Positions 17,702 through 26,299 of a DNA stretch of 64,000 nt are shown here, piece after piece (position 1 is the first letter of the stretch; each line of letters begins with the position of its first letter). The translations under genes were made by a program, and so were the position numbers. The notes under the pieces are model-generated. The model did no database searches and was not told where the DNA came from. It was given only the letters and a program-made list of their open reading frames with translations. The stretch lies in NCBI GenBank assembly GCA_963617205.1, contig CAVEOA010000005.1:81260-145259 (forward strand), written 5' to 3'. The stretch comes from UBA11524 sp963617205. Lineage in GTDB: Bacteria > Bacillota > Clostridia > Christensenellales > Aristaeellaceae.

Positions 17702-17730
17702 TTGCGGGAAAACGAGAAAACATGTATAAT
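17702..17730 (+). promoter_or_regulatory. Promoter of the hutP-like/cmk/plsC operon
   Basis: TTGCGG, 17-base spacer, perfect TATAAT, directly after the repeat block. Confidence 0.75.
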
Positions 17731-17763
17731 AAACCGGAAAGAGAATGAAGAGAGGAATGCTAC

Positions 17764-18189
17764 GTGAACATGATCGATACGACCGGCAGCAGTCGGGCAG
17801 CAGCAACCGCCGCCATCCAGCTGGCCATGACGACAACGCGCGAGGAAGAAGCTGCGCTGAAGGCACAACTGGCGGAGAAAAAAATTGCTGGTGCCGCATC
17901 TGATTTCGGCGGCAGCTTTGTCGATAACATGATGAAAATGATTGAGCGTGCGGTTGTTGCGGCGAAGCGCGAGGGCGTCATCAGCGACACGCATCACGAG
18001 GAAGGCGCGGTTGCAGGCGCGGCGCATGATGCCGTCATTCAGGTGAGCGAAAAGGCAATCGGCTTCTCGGTTGGCGGGAAAATCGGCATTGCGCGCACGG
18101 GCGAGCATGTTGCGGTCGCAGTGTTCTTCACCGTCGGACTGGTGCACCTGAACGAGGTCGTTGTCGGTATGGGTCATCGTGCAATTTGA
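17764..18189 (+). CDS. HutP-family RNA-binding regulator
   Basis: A 141-residue protein matching HutP, the histidine/Mg-dependent antiterminator of Bacillus hut mRNA. The family's metal- and histidine-binding region is present: HHEEGAVAGAAHDAV, GGKIGIARTGEHVAVAVFF, HLNEVVVGMGHRAI. GTG start with GAGAGGA 7 bases upstream. No histidine-utilisation genes are near; instead cmk follows after 15 bases. Clostridial orphan HutP proteins are common but their RNA targets are not established, so the regulated gene is unknown. Confidence 0.9.
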   Translation: MNMIDTTGSSRAAATAAIQLAMTTTREEEAALKAQLAEKKIAGAASDFGGSFVDNMMKMIERAVVAAKREGVISDTHHEEGAVAGAAHDAVIQVSEKAIGFSVGGKIGIARTGEHVAVAVFFTVGLVHLNEVVVGMGHRAI

Positions 18190-18204
18190 AGGGAGAAATA
18201 GAAG

Positions 18205-18885
18205 ATGCTGAATATCGCAATGGACGGTCCGGTCGGGGCTGGAAAATCAAGCATTGCCGATGCTGTGGCGAAGCGGCTGGATATCCTGCACCTTGATACG
18301 GGTGCAATGTACCGTGCGGTCGGGCTGACGGCGCTGGAAAAGCAGGTCGATGTGTCGGATGAGCAGGCGGTGACGGCATTGTGCGAAACGCTGCGGATTG
18401 CCGTGCGTCATGGCGAGGACGGTCAGCATACGCTGGTGGACGGTCGGGACGTGACAGGCATGATTCGCACGCCGGAGGTCAGCATGGCTGCATCGACGGT
18501 GGCGAAATATCAGGGCGTGCGCACGGCGATGGTGGCGCTTCAGCGGCGGCTCGCTGCGGAAACGCCGATGCTGGTGGACGGACGCGACATCTGCACGCGT
18601 GTGCTGCCGGATGCGAGGGTGAAAATCTTTCTGACCGCGAGCGCGGAGGAACGTGCACGCCGCCGCTATCTCGAGATGACGATGAAGGGCATGACGGCAG
18701 ATTACGAGACTGTGCTGTGCGAGCTTCGGGCACGCGATGCGCAGGACATGAACCGTGCGGTTGACCCGCTTCGTCCGGCGGAGGATGCCGTGACGGTCGA
18801 TACGACGAGCATGTCGTTTGAGGAGGTCGTGACGGAAATTCTCCGCATTGTCGCAGAAAAAACAGATGGAGGCGAGCAGACGTGA
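18205..18885 (+). CDS. cmk: Cytidylate kinase
   Basis: Phosphorylates CMP and dCMP. The 226-residue chain starts MLNIAMDGPVGAGKSSIAD (P-loop GPVGAGKS), with LHLDTGAMYRAVG, the VDGRDICTRVLPDA loop and the ERARRRYLEM lid. GAAGGGAG is just upstream. Its stop overlaps the GTG start of the following acyltransferase (GTGA). Confidence 0.96.
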   Translation: MLNIAMDGPVGAGKSSIADAVAKRLDILHLDTGAMYRAVGLTALEKQVDVSDEQAVTALCETLRIAVRHGEDGQHTLVDGRDVTGMIRTPEVSMAASTVAKYQGVRTAMVALQRRLAAETPMLVDGRDICTRVLPDARVKIFLTASAEERARRRYLEMTMKGMTADYETVLCELRARDAQDMNRAVDPLRPAEDAVTVDTTSMSFEEVVTEILRIVAEKTDGGEQT

Positions 18886-19547
18886 GCGAGGAGAACGCCA
18901 TTCAGCCGAAGAAAAAGCCTGTTCAGCACAACATTGCGCTGCCGGGAAAGCGCACGGCACTGTACACGTTTGCGCGCGCGCTGATGAGCTTCTTCATGCA
19001 CGTGCTGTTTTTCCTGACCTGCGACGGCAGGGAGAAGCTGAAACTCGATGCGCCGTACCTGATTATCGGCAACCACACGTCGATGGCGGATCCGATCATC
19101 ATGGCGGTGCTGGCCCGAAGGTACGAAATCAATTTCCTGGGCAAACGCGAGCTGGCGGACATTCCGATCATCGGCAGAATTCTCCTGTGCCTGCACATGA
19201 TTCCTGTTGACCGGCATCACAGCGACATGGAGGCAATGCGCACCTGCCTGAAGGTGACAAAGGCAGGCGGCGTGCTGGGCATTTTTCCCGAGGGCACGCG
19301 GCACAAGGAAGGCGTTATGGAACACATGGAGTCGGGCGTGGCGCTGATTGCGCTCCGAAGCGGCGTGCCGATGATCCCGATGTATATCGATGGCAAACCG
19401 CGGCTTTTCCGGCGGATGCGCGTGACGGTCGGCGACCCGATTCCGATGGATGACCTGCGCGAGCGCGGCGTCAACAGGGAGACCTGTCAGGAACTGCTCG
19501 AGCGGATTACATCGGTTTACCGCGAGCTGGCGAAGCAGAAAGCGTAA
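18882..19547 (+). CDS. plsC: 1-acyl-sn-glycerol-3-phosphate acyltransferase
   Basis: Adds the second acyl chain in phosphatidic acid synthesis at the membrane. The 221-residue protein has the catalytic HX4D motif NHTSMADP and the glycerol-phosphate-binding FPEGTRHKEG, with one hydrophobic segment near residues 25-45. GTG start overlapping the cmk stop; GGAGGCGA upstream. The cmk-plsC-ispH/rpsA order is seen in many Clostridia. Confidence 0.95.
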   Translation: MSEENAIQPKKKPVQHNIALPGKRTALYTFARALMSFFMHVLFFLTCDGREKLKLDAPYLIIGNHTSMADPIIMAVLARRYEINFLGKRELADIPIIGRILLCLHMIPVDRHHSDMEAMRTCLKVTKAGGVLGIFPEGTRHKEGVMEHMESGVALIALRSGVPMIPMYIDGKPRLFRRMRVTVGDPIPMDDLRERGVNRETCQELLERITSVYRELAKQKA

Positions 19548-19690
19548 ATGACCCCGTCAAGCGTGCTTCTATGCGGAAGTTTCTGATTTTCTCAAAAAAA
19601 TTTCAAAAAAAGCAGGAAAACAGAAATTCGTGTAGAATGTTAAAAGAAGTCGGTAGTATGCTTGATGATTTTGAAAGGATGCAGGCTGAC

Positions 19691-21670
19691 ATGCCCATTG
19701 AAGTTGCGGCACATGCGGGATTCTGCATGGGCGTGCGCAGAGCGGTTGAAAGCGCGCTGCGTGTTGCTGAAAGCGGTGTTCCATCGTGCACGCTGGGGGA
19801 GCTGATTCACAACCCGCTGGTCGTTGAAAAGCTTCGGCAGCTCGGCATTCCTCCGGTAGCCTCTGTTGAGGAGGCGGCAGGCAGGCAGGTGCTCATCCGC
19901 AGCCACGGCGTAGCGCCGGGTGTCATCAAGCAGCTGACAGATGCCGGCTGCACCATTGTTGACCTGACATGCCCGTTCGTGGATAAGCTTCACCGGGTCG
20001 TGGCGGAGGAGACGAGTGATACCTGTCCGCTGATTATGGTCGGTGAACGGGATCATCCCGAGGTCAAGGGCACGTGCGGCTGGGCACGCGGTCAGGTGTA
20101 TGTCATTGCGACGCCTGAGGAAGCAGCGGTACTGCCGGATTTTGAAACGGCTGCTGCGGCTGTTCAGACGACGTTCCCCCCCGATAAGTGGGATGCGATT
20201 GTCGCCGTCCTTCGCGGAAAGGTGAAGCACCTGCGCGAGCATAACACCATCTGCAATGCGACCGCCGTCCGGCAGCAGGAGGCAAAGAAGCTTGCCGCCG
20301 CATCCGATGCGATGATTGTCATCGGCGGCAGGACGAGCGCGAATACGCGCAAGCTCGAGGAAGCATGCAGAAGGCTTTGCCCCAGAACAATTTTGGTAGA
20401 GTGCGCGGCGGAGATTCCGCCTGCCTTTGCAAATATTCATTCCGATAAAATTGGAATAACCGCCGGTGCATCCACGCCGGATGGTTCATTAGAGGAGGTT
20501 CTTACTCACATGACCGACAACGAAAACATGGCTCAGTCCACTGAACTCACCATGGACGCCGTCGTGGCGACTGTAACGCGCATCAAGCCCGGCCAGACGG
20601 TTACCGGCAAAGTTGTGCAGGTGACTGACGACGAAGTGTTTGTGAACATTGGCTACAAGGCCGATGGCATCATCAAGCGCACCGATCTGACACAGCAGGA
20701 TGTCAAGGAAGGCGACGAAATCGAAGCCGAAATCGTTAAGGTAAACGACGGCGAAGGCAATGTCGTCCTGTCCCAGCGCAACATCGTCAACCGCAAGGCG
20801 TGGGAAGCGCTCATCGCCAAGTATGAGGCTGGTGAGTACGTCAAGGGCGTCGGCAAGGAAGCCGTTAAGGGCGGCCTGCTGGCGGACGTGGAAGGGGTTC
20901 GTGCTTTCGTGCCCGCTTCTCAGCTCGCGCAGCACTATATCGACAAGATCGAAGAATTTGTCGGCAAGGAAATGGATCTGAAGATCATCGAAGTCGACAA
21001 GCAGAAGAAGCGCATCGTCGCGTCCCGCAAGGCTGTGATTGCTGAGCAGACCGCTGCCCGCAAGAAGGCTGCATGGGAGAACCTCGAAGAGGGCGCCATC
21101 ATCCACGGCATCGTTCGCCGCCTGACCAACTTCGGCGCATTTGTCGATGTCGGCGGCGTTGACGGTCTGATTCACATCACTGACCTGTCCTGGGGCCGCG
21201 TCAACCATCCGTCTGAGGTGGTCAAGCCCAATCAGGAAGTCGATGTCAAGATTCTGTCCCTTGATCGCGAGCGCGAGCGCATTCAGCTTGGCTACAAGCA
21301 GCTCCAGCCCCGTCCGTGGGACAATGCTGCCGAGCGTTATCCGGAAGGCTGCATCGTCGAAGGCAAGGTTGTCCGCATTGCTGACTTTGGCGCGTTTGTT
21401 GAGCTGCAGCCCGGTCTGGACGGTCTGGTGCACATCTCCCAGTGCGCGACGAACCGCATTGCGAAGGTCACCGACGCCGTGCAGGAGGGTCAGATTGTCC
21501 GCGTGAAGGTGCTCAGCGTTGACACCGAGAAGAAGCGCATCTCCCTGTCCATCCGTCAGGCGGCGGAGGAGGAATTCTCCTTCGACGATGAGGAAATGAC
21601 AGAGGCTGCTCCCGCGGAAGAAGCGCCTGTTGAGGATGCATCCGCTGAGGACGCACCTGTGCAGGAGTAA
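19691..21670 (+). CDS. ispH-rpsA: Bifunctional HMBPP reductase (IspH) / ribosomal protein S1
   Basis: Residues 1-273 form IspH, the last enzyme of the MEP isoprenoid pathway. The three cluster cysteines lie in HAGFCMGVRRA, DLTCPFVDK and HNTICNATAVRQ; IRSHGVAPG is also present. Residues about 290-640 form four S1 RNA-binding domains (TVTGKVVQVTDDEVFVNIG; GGLLADVEGVRAFVP; LTNFGAFVDVGGVDGLIHI; IADFGAFVELQPGLDGLVH), then an acidic tail. This fusion is known in Clostridia. The start at 19691 fits the family N-terminus with GAAAGGA upstream, but ATGs at 19661 and 19679 are possible. A strong internal ribosome site precedes Met at 20510 (see separate entry). Confidence 0.93.
   Translation: MPIEVAAHAGFCMGVRRAVESALRVAESGVPSCTLGELIHNPLVVEKLRQLGIPPVASVEEAAGRQVLIRSHGVAPGVIKQLTDAGCTIVDLTCPFVDKLHRVVAEETSDTCPLIMVGERDHPEVKGTCGWARGQVYVIATPEEAAVLPDFETAAAAVQTTFPPDKWDAIVAVLRGKVKHLREHNTICNATAVRQQEAKKLAAASDAMIVIGGRTSANTRKLEEACRRLCPRTILVECAAEIPPAFANIHSDKIGITAGASTPDGSLEEVLTHMTDNENMAQSTELTMDAVVATVTRIKPGQTVTGKVVQVTDDEVFVNIGYKADGIIKRTDLTQQDVKEGDEIEAEIVKVNDGEGNVVLSQRNIVNRKAWEALIAKYEAGEYVKGVGKEAVKGGLLADVEGVRAFVPASQLAQHYIDKIEEFVGKEMDLKIIEVDKQKKRIVASRKAVIAEQTAARKKAAWENLEEGAIIHGIVRRLTNFGAFVDVGGVDGLIHITDLSWGRVNHPSEVVKPNQEVDVKILSLDRERERIQLGYKQLQPRPWDNAAERYPEGCIVEGKVVRIADFGAFVELQPGLDGLVHISQCATNRIAKVTDAVQEGQIVRVKVLSVDTEKKRISLSIRQAAEEEFSFDDEEMTEAAPAEEAPVEDASAEDAPVQE
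20492..20512 (+). promoter_or_regulatory. Internal ribosome binding site and in-frame ATG at the IspH/S1 junction
   Basis: GAGGAGG (20492-20498) lies 11 bases before an in-frame ATG (20510) that begins MTDNENMAQS at the linker between the two domains. Internal initiation would give a free four-domain S1 of about 386 residues. Confidence 0.55.
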
Positions 21671-21689
21671 TCCGATCATATCGCCCCTG

Positions 21690-21730
21690 AGCAGGAGGCA
21701 AGTGAAGAGCTTGTCTCCTGCTTTCTTCTA
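21690..21730 (+). terminator. Terminator after ispH-rpsA
   Basis: AGCAGGAGGCAAG pairs with CTTGTCTCCTGCT and is followed by TTCTTCTATTT. Confidence 0.75.
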
Positions 21731-21761
21731 TTTGTATTTACGATTGGCACGGAGGAACGCA

Positions 21762-22388
21762 ATGCGCTGCATCATCCTGACGCCGCTCTATGACGGCGCT
21801 GATCTCGACTGGATTACCCCGAAGGAGGACGATTTCCTTATCTGCGCGGACGGCGGATTGGCGGCGGCGCAGCGGTGCGACCTGCATCCGGCGCTGCTCG
21901 TGGGTGATTTCGACTCGATGCCGCAGGGCATCTCGGCGGATGTTCCGACCATCCGGCTGCCGGTGGAGAAGGACGATACAGACCTTGTCGTCTGCATCCG
22001 CGAGGGACGCAAGCGCGGCTGCCGTGAGTTTATTTTCGCAGGCAGCATCGGCGGACGCTTCGACCACACGCTTGCAAGCCTGCAATGCGCGGCGGACTGC
22101 GCCATGCGCGGCGAACAGGCATGGCTGGTCAATCGGCAGAACCGCCTGACCGTGCTTGCACCCGGCGTCTACACGCTGCCGCGCATGGGCAGCCGCAAAT
22201 TGTCGCTGCTGGCGTATTCGCCGGAGGTCACGGGCGTAACGATGAAGGGCGCGAAGTGGGAGCTGACGGATTACACGCTGTCGTACCGCTATCCGCTGGG
22301 ATGCAGCAACGAATTTGCCGCGGATGAGGTCGCGCTGTCCTTCAAAGAGGGACTGCTGATGGTTTCGTATTGCAGGGATTTGTGCTGA
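21762..22388 (+). CDS. thiN: Thiamine pyrophosphokinase
   Basis: Converts thiamine to thiamine diphosphate. The 208-residue protein shows the family signature: ICADGGLAAAQRCDLHPALL, VGDFDSM, EKDDTDLVVCIREG, and GGRFDHTLASLQC. The start at 21762 has GGAGGA at 5 bases; upstream in-frame codons overlap the S1 terminator and are non-coding. Confidence 0.93.
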   Translation: MRCIILTPLYDGADLDWITPKEDDFLICADGGLAAAQRCDLHPALLVGDFDSMPQGISADVPTIRLPVEKDDTDLVVCIREGRKRGCREFIFAGSIGGRFDHTLASLQCAADCAMRGEQAWLVNRQNRLTVLAPGVYTLPRMGSRKLSLLAYSPEVTGVTMKGAKWELTDYTLSYRYPLGCSNEFAADEVALSFKEGLLMVSYCRDLC

Positions 22389-22422
22389 ACAGCGTCCGTT
22401 TGAAGGCCTTGCAAAATTATGC

Positions 22423-22451
22423 TTGCGAACCGGCGCTTTGCATGATAAAAT
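22423..22451 (+). promoter_or_regulatory. purC promoter
   Basis: TTGCGA, 17-base spacer, TAAAAT, ending 38 bases before the purC start codon. Confidence 0.6.
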
Positions 22452-22489
22452 GGAACGTGTTTGATAAAATGGCAGGGGAGAGGTATACG

Positions 22490-23197
22490 ATGGAATTGGG
22501 AGAGCTCTTAATCGAAGGAAAAGGAAAGCGGGTCTATGCCGCGGAGAATCCTGATGAGGCCATTGTGTATTTCAAGGATGAGGCGATGGCGTACCATGGG
22601 CTCAAGCGCGGACGCATTCTCGGCAAGGGCGAGGTCAACAACATCATCAGCGAGCAGTTCTTCAGGAAGCTTGAGGCGAATGGCATTCACACGCATTACA
22701 TCCGGCGGCTGGATGCGCGGCAGAGCCTGGTGTATCGCTGCGAAATTCTGCCGCTGTCGGTGAAGGTGCGCAACCGCGTTGCAAGCTCCCTGGCGAAGCG
22801 CATCGGGCTGCCGGTCGGCACGAAGCTCGACACGACCGTCGTCGAGTATGAGTACAAGCGCAGCGAGATGGAATATCCGCTGATTAACAGCACGCACATC
22901 GCCGCACTGCATATCGCAACGCCGGAGGAAGTGCGCTTCATGACGGAGACGGCGCTGAAAATCAACGATATCCTGTCCGATGTGACGGCGGAAATCAGCG
23001 TGGAGCTGGTGGATTTCAAGCTGGAGTTTGGAAGATTCCACGGCGAACTGCTTGTTGCGGACGAAATCAGCCCGGATTCTGCGCGGTTCTGGGATGCAAA
23101 GACGCATGAGCCGATGGGTCTGGACCGCTTCCGGCGCGATATGGACAATGTTGAGCAGGCATATCAGGATTTGCTCCATCGCATGATGGGTGAATAA
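22490..23197 (+). CDS. purC: SAICAR synthetase
   Basis: Phosphoribosylaminoimidazole-succinocarboxamide synthase of purine synthesis. The 235-residue chain has the usual length and motifs: LLIEGKGKRVYAAENPDEAI, KGEVNNIISEQFF, VRNRVASSLAKRIGLP, LVDFKLEFGRFHGELLVADE, SPDSARFWD. GGAGAGG lies 6 bases before the ATG. It stands apart from other pur genes here. Confidence 0.96.
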   Translation: MELGELLIEGKGKRVYAAENPDEAIVYFKDEAMAYHGLKRGRILGKGEVNNIISEQFFRKLEANGIHTHYIRRLDARQSLVYRCEILPLSVKVRNRVASSLAKRIGLPVGTKLDTTVVEYEYKRSEMEYPLINSTHIAALHIATPEEVRFMTETALKINDILSDVTAEISVELVDFKLEFGRFHGELLVADEISPDSARFWDAKTHEPMGLDRFRRDMDNVEQAYQDLLHRMMGE

Positions 23198-23221
23198 TAC
23201 AATACGAAAGGGGAAAATCAC

Positions 23222-24019
23222 ATGCTCGGTGCAATCATCGGAGATATTGTTGGTTCACGTTTTGAGTGGAAGAACATCAAGTCGAAGGAATTTGACTTCC
23301 TGACACGCGAATGTATACCGACAGACGACAGCGTCATGACGCTTGCACTCGCGCAGGCGATTCTCGTCAGCAGGGCGGACTTCAGCGACCTGTCCGAAAA
23401 GGCAGTGCAATGCATGCAGTCTGTCGGCCGACGTTATCCAAACTGCGGCTACGGTGGACGATTCCGCATCTGGATGTTTTCGGACAACCCGAAGCCCTAC
23501 GGGAGCTTCGGCAACGGCGCGGCGATGCGCGTTTCCCCGGCAGGATTTGCTGCGGAGAGCCTTGAGCAGGCGAAGCAGCTGTCGTATAAAATCACCGCAG
23601 TGACCCACAATCATCCGGAAGGCATCAAGGGCGCGGAGGCGACGACGGTTGCCCTCTATATGGCGCGAACGGGCAGCACCAAGGAGGAAATCCGCGAGGT
23701 CATTGACCGGCAATATTACCCGATGAATTTCACGCTCGATGAAATTCGCCCGACCTATCAATTCAATGAGATTTGTCAGGACTCGGTTCCGCAGGCGCTG
23801 ATGGCGTTCTTCGAGTCGGACAGCTTCGAGGATGCCATTCGCAACGCCATTTCCATCGGCGGCGACAGCGATACGCTCGCAGCCATCTGCGGCGGCGTGG
23901 CGGAAGCGTATTACGGCATTCCGGACGACCTCCGCAAGCGTGCGGAGAAGTATCTTGATGACCGTCAGATGACGATTCTGGAGATGTTTGAGAGAAAATA
24001 TCCGCAGGGCAGAAGATGA
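23222..24019 (+). CDS. ADP-ribosylglycohydrolase (DraG/ARH-like) family protein
   Basis: A 265-residue member of the ADP-ribosylglycohydrolase fold, which removes ADP-ribose from proteins or related conjugates. The binuclear-metal ligands are visible: TDDSVMTLAL near residue 39 and GGDSDTLAAICGG near 215, plus GNGAAMRVSP and THNHPEGIKGAEA. The N-terminus MLGAIIGDIVGSRFEW is typical. The substrate is unknown. AAAGGGG precedes the ATG, 24 bases after purC. A clear terminator follows. Confidence 0.9.
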   Translation: MLGAIIGDIVGSRFEWKNIKSKEFDFLTRECIPTDDSVMTLALAQAILVSRADFSDLSEKAVQCMQSVGRRYPNCGYGGRFRIWMFSDNPKPYGSFGNGAAMRVSPAGFAAESLEQAKQLSYKITAVTHNHPEGIKGAEATTVALYMARTGSTKEEIREVIDRQYYPMNFTLDEIRPTYQFNEICQDSVPQALMAFFESDSFEDAIRNAISIGGDSDTLAAICGGVAEAYYGIPDDLRKRAEKYLDDRQMTILEMFERKYPQGRR

Positions 24020-24027
24020 AACAGAAT

Positions 24028-24062
24028 GGCGTTGCTGCTTTATTCGCGGCAACGCCTTTTTT
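24028..24062 (+). terminator. Terminator after the ADP-ribosylglycohydrolase gene
   Basis: GGCGTTGC pairs with GCAACGCC around a 13-base loop, followed by six T. Confidence 0.9.
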
Positions 24063-24238
24063 GATGAGCAAAAACCGGATACCAATGACGATGCACACGG
24101 GATCATCATCGATATCCGGCTTTGGGCTAAGAACCTAATTTTAAGTCAACACCGCACGATTCGGCAGAACCGCTCATCGTGCTATCTCAGTTGTGCGGCA
24201 GTGCCCTAATCGCTTTTGCCCGGAACGGGTTCACGTAA

Positions 24239-24760
24239 TCACACCCGAACGATGTAATTGTCCTTGCGCTTCGCCGCTTCACCCGGTGCCGCGACCGGAT
24301 ATCCGAGTGCGATGCTGCCAACGCCGCGCAGCGTTTCCGGCAGTCCCCATTCGCGCAGAAGCGCCTTGCCCTTTTCGCTGTCGAATATCTCCCGCTCTCT
24401 GTGTACCCACACGGAGCCGAGCCCCAGCGATGCGGCGGCGAGCATCATGTTCTCAAGCACGCAGCTTCCGTCTTCAACGAAGGTGCGCGCTGCCCCGTCT
24501 GCCAGCACAAGGACGATGACCGGCGCTCCGTAATACGGATCGGTGTCCTTGCCCATCACGCCGGCATTCAGCTCGACAATCTCCTGACGGTATTTTTCTG
24601 ATGTGACCGCAATGATTACAGGAGATTGATGTCCTCCGCCGGTCGGCGCGTAAGTTCCTGCCTCAAGGACTGCGTCGAGCAGCTCGGACGGAACGGCATC
24701 AGGCTTATACGTCCGAACAGACCTGCGCGCCTTGATCGTGTTCAACACCTCGTTTGACAT
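24239..24760 (-). CDS. Nitroreductase-family flavoprotein
   Basis: A 173-residue FMN-dependent nitroreductase-fold protein. The FMN-binding start ARRSVRTYKPDAVP, the PTGGGHQSPVIIAV loop, and ASLGLGSVWVHREREIF are visible. Such enzymes reduce nitro-compounds or quinones; the physiological substrate is not evident. AAGGAGG lies 7 bases before the ATG. The promoter at 24868-24896 gives a leader of about 100 bases. Confidence 0.9.
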   Translation of the reverse strand: MSNEVLNTIKARRSVRTYKPDAVPSELLDAVLEAGTYAPTGGGHQSPVIIAVTSEKYRQEIVELNAGVMGKDTDPYYGAPVIVLVLADGAARTFVEDGSCVLENMMLAAASLGLGSVWVHREREIFDSEKGKALLREWGLPETLRGVGSIALGYPVAAPGEAAKRKDNYIVRV

Positions 24761-24867
24761 AGCAATACCTCCTTAAAATATAAAATCGTCACACACTCAC
24801 AGGGAGCGTATGGCGAAAAAATGAGCTTAGTGTCTCAGAAAAAATCCATACTGATTTTTGGAGCTTC

Positions 24868-24896
24868 AGTGTAGCACACAAAAGCGTAAAAGTCAA
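24868..24896 (-). promoter_or_regulatory. Promoter of the nitroreductase gene
   Basis: On the minus strand TTGACT, 17-base spacer, TACACT. Confidence 0.7.
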
Positions 24897-25001
24897 CCTT
24901 TTTGCTCGGTTTTTGCCCGAAAACGGGTGGAGTTTTCCGTGCCGATGCTCTCCTGCATTGCAGGAAGCCCGAAGGCGGTCAAATCTGCGGCGCTTGTGTT
25001 C

Positions 25002-25030
25002 TTGATTTCGATGTCGAATCATGGTATAGT
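25002..25030 (+). promoter_or_regulatory. Promoter of the nucleotidyltransferase gene
   Basis: TTGATT, 17-base spacer, TATAGT, 30 bases before the chosen start codon. Confidence 0.65.
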
Positions 25031-25059
25031 ATTGTCGAAGTGAAATGTGGAGGCGCTGC

Positions 25060-26259
25060 ATGGGCAAGATTGACGTGAATGCATACGGCACGCTGCTGTC
25101 GTTGCTGCAAAGTGAGCTGTTTGGGCGGGAGAAAGAGATCAATGCGGCAGATTGGACGTTCACGCTCGCGGAAGCGGATCGGCACGTGGTGACGGCGCTC
25201 CTGTTCCCGACAATGATGCAACTGCGGGGCGTGCCGGATGATGCGCTCGGCAGCGCGTGCAACGCGGCGATGTCTACATCGCAGTCGCTCGAAGAGATGC
25301 TTGAGCATCAGCGCAAACTGCTTGATTTGCTCGCAAAAAACAATATTCCTTGCGTTATACTGAAGGGCATGAGCGTTGCGAGAATGTATCCGCATCCGGA
25401 GCTGCGTGCGCCCGGCGATATCGATATCCTTGTCGATGAGGAGAACATCGATGAAGTCGGGAGATTGATGCTTGCGGATGGTTTTTCATTGACACACGAT
25501 AAGGAGAAGCACGTATGCTATGACAAGGGCAATTTGTCGGTGGAGGTGCACCGGAAAATTGCGCGGTATCCGGACAACGAGAAGGGGAATTTCACGAAGG
25601 AATATATGCGCGGCGCGCCGGAGCGTGCGGTGCAGGCGACGCTGAACGGCGTGAGCTTTCCTGTTCTGCCGGATGTCGACCAGCTGATTTCGCTGCTGCT
25701 GCATATGGCGGAGCACATTTCCGATTCCGGCATCGGGCTGCGTCAGCTTTGCGACTGGGCGGTCGCGGTGAATGCGATGCGCAGCGAAATAGGCGAGAAG
25801 CAACTGCAGCTGTTTGATCGCTGCGGCCTGCTTGCGTTCGCCAAAACAATGACAGGGCTCTGCGAGAAATACCTCGGCTTGCCGGCGGTTGAGTGGGCAG
25901 CGGATGATGATGAAACGGTTGAGGACGCGCTGATCAGCGACATCCTTGACGGCGGAAACTTTCGTGCGCAGTACAGTGCCCGTCCCCTCAGCAGCGTGCT
26001 GACGGATGGCTACAACGCTGAGGGACGCCACAAAACCTCCGTGATCCGCAGTTACATCCAATTTGTTCGCAACCGCCTCCGCTATGAACACCCGTGGGCG
26101 AAGAGCTTCGCGTGGGTGATTCTCTTTGGCGCGTTCTATCCGGCGCAGTATTTTGTGCGGATGCTTCTCGGCAAGCGGCGCAGGGTCAATGTGAAGCAGG
26201 TCATTCAGAACTCTCGTGCGCGGGAGCAGATGATCTGGCAGCTGAAATTGTATCAATGA
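25060..26259 (+). CDS. Nucleotidyltransferase-family protein (NTP_transf_5 type)
   Basis: A 399-residue protein with the Pol-beta-like nucleotidyltransferase signature: CVILKGMSVARMYPHPELR, then PGDIDILVDEENIDE, whose D-x-D supplies metal ligands, and NLSVEVHRKI as the third acidic strand. The family (PF14907) often accompanies surface-polysaccharide or peptide-modification loci, but none is present here. The C-terminal part has an amphipathic or membrane-associating stretch (AWVILFGAFYPAQYFVRM). The start at 25060 follows GGAGG at 6 bases. Confidence 0.8.
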   Translation: MGKIDVNAYGTLLSLLQSELFGREKEINAADWTFTLAEADRHVVTALLFPTMMQLRGVPDDALGSACNAAMSTSQSLEEMLEHQRKLLDLLAKNNIPCVILKGMSVARMYPHPELRAPGDIDILVDEENIDEVGRLMLADGFSLTHDKEKHVCYDKGNLSVEVHRKIARYPDNEKGNFTKEYMRGAPERAVQATLNGVSFPVLPDVDQLISLLLHMAEHISDSGIGLRQLCDWAVAVNAMRSEIGEKQLQLFDRCGLLAFAKTMTGLCEKYLGLPAVEWAADDDETVEDALISDILDGGNFRAQYSARPLSSVLTDGYNAEGRHKTSVIRSYIQFVRNRLRYEHPWAKSFAWVILFGAFYPAQYFVRMLLGKRRRVNVKQVIQNSRAREQMIWQLKLYQ

Positions 26260-26299
26260 ACGGGTAAGCCATGGAAACATGACGCGCAGGCTGCGTGCG

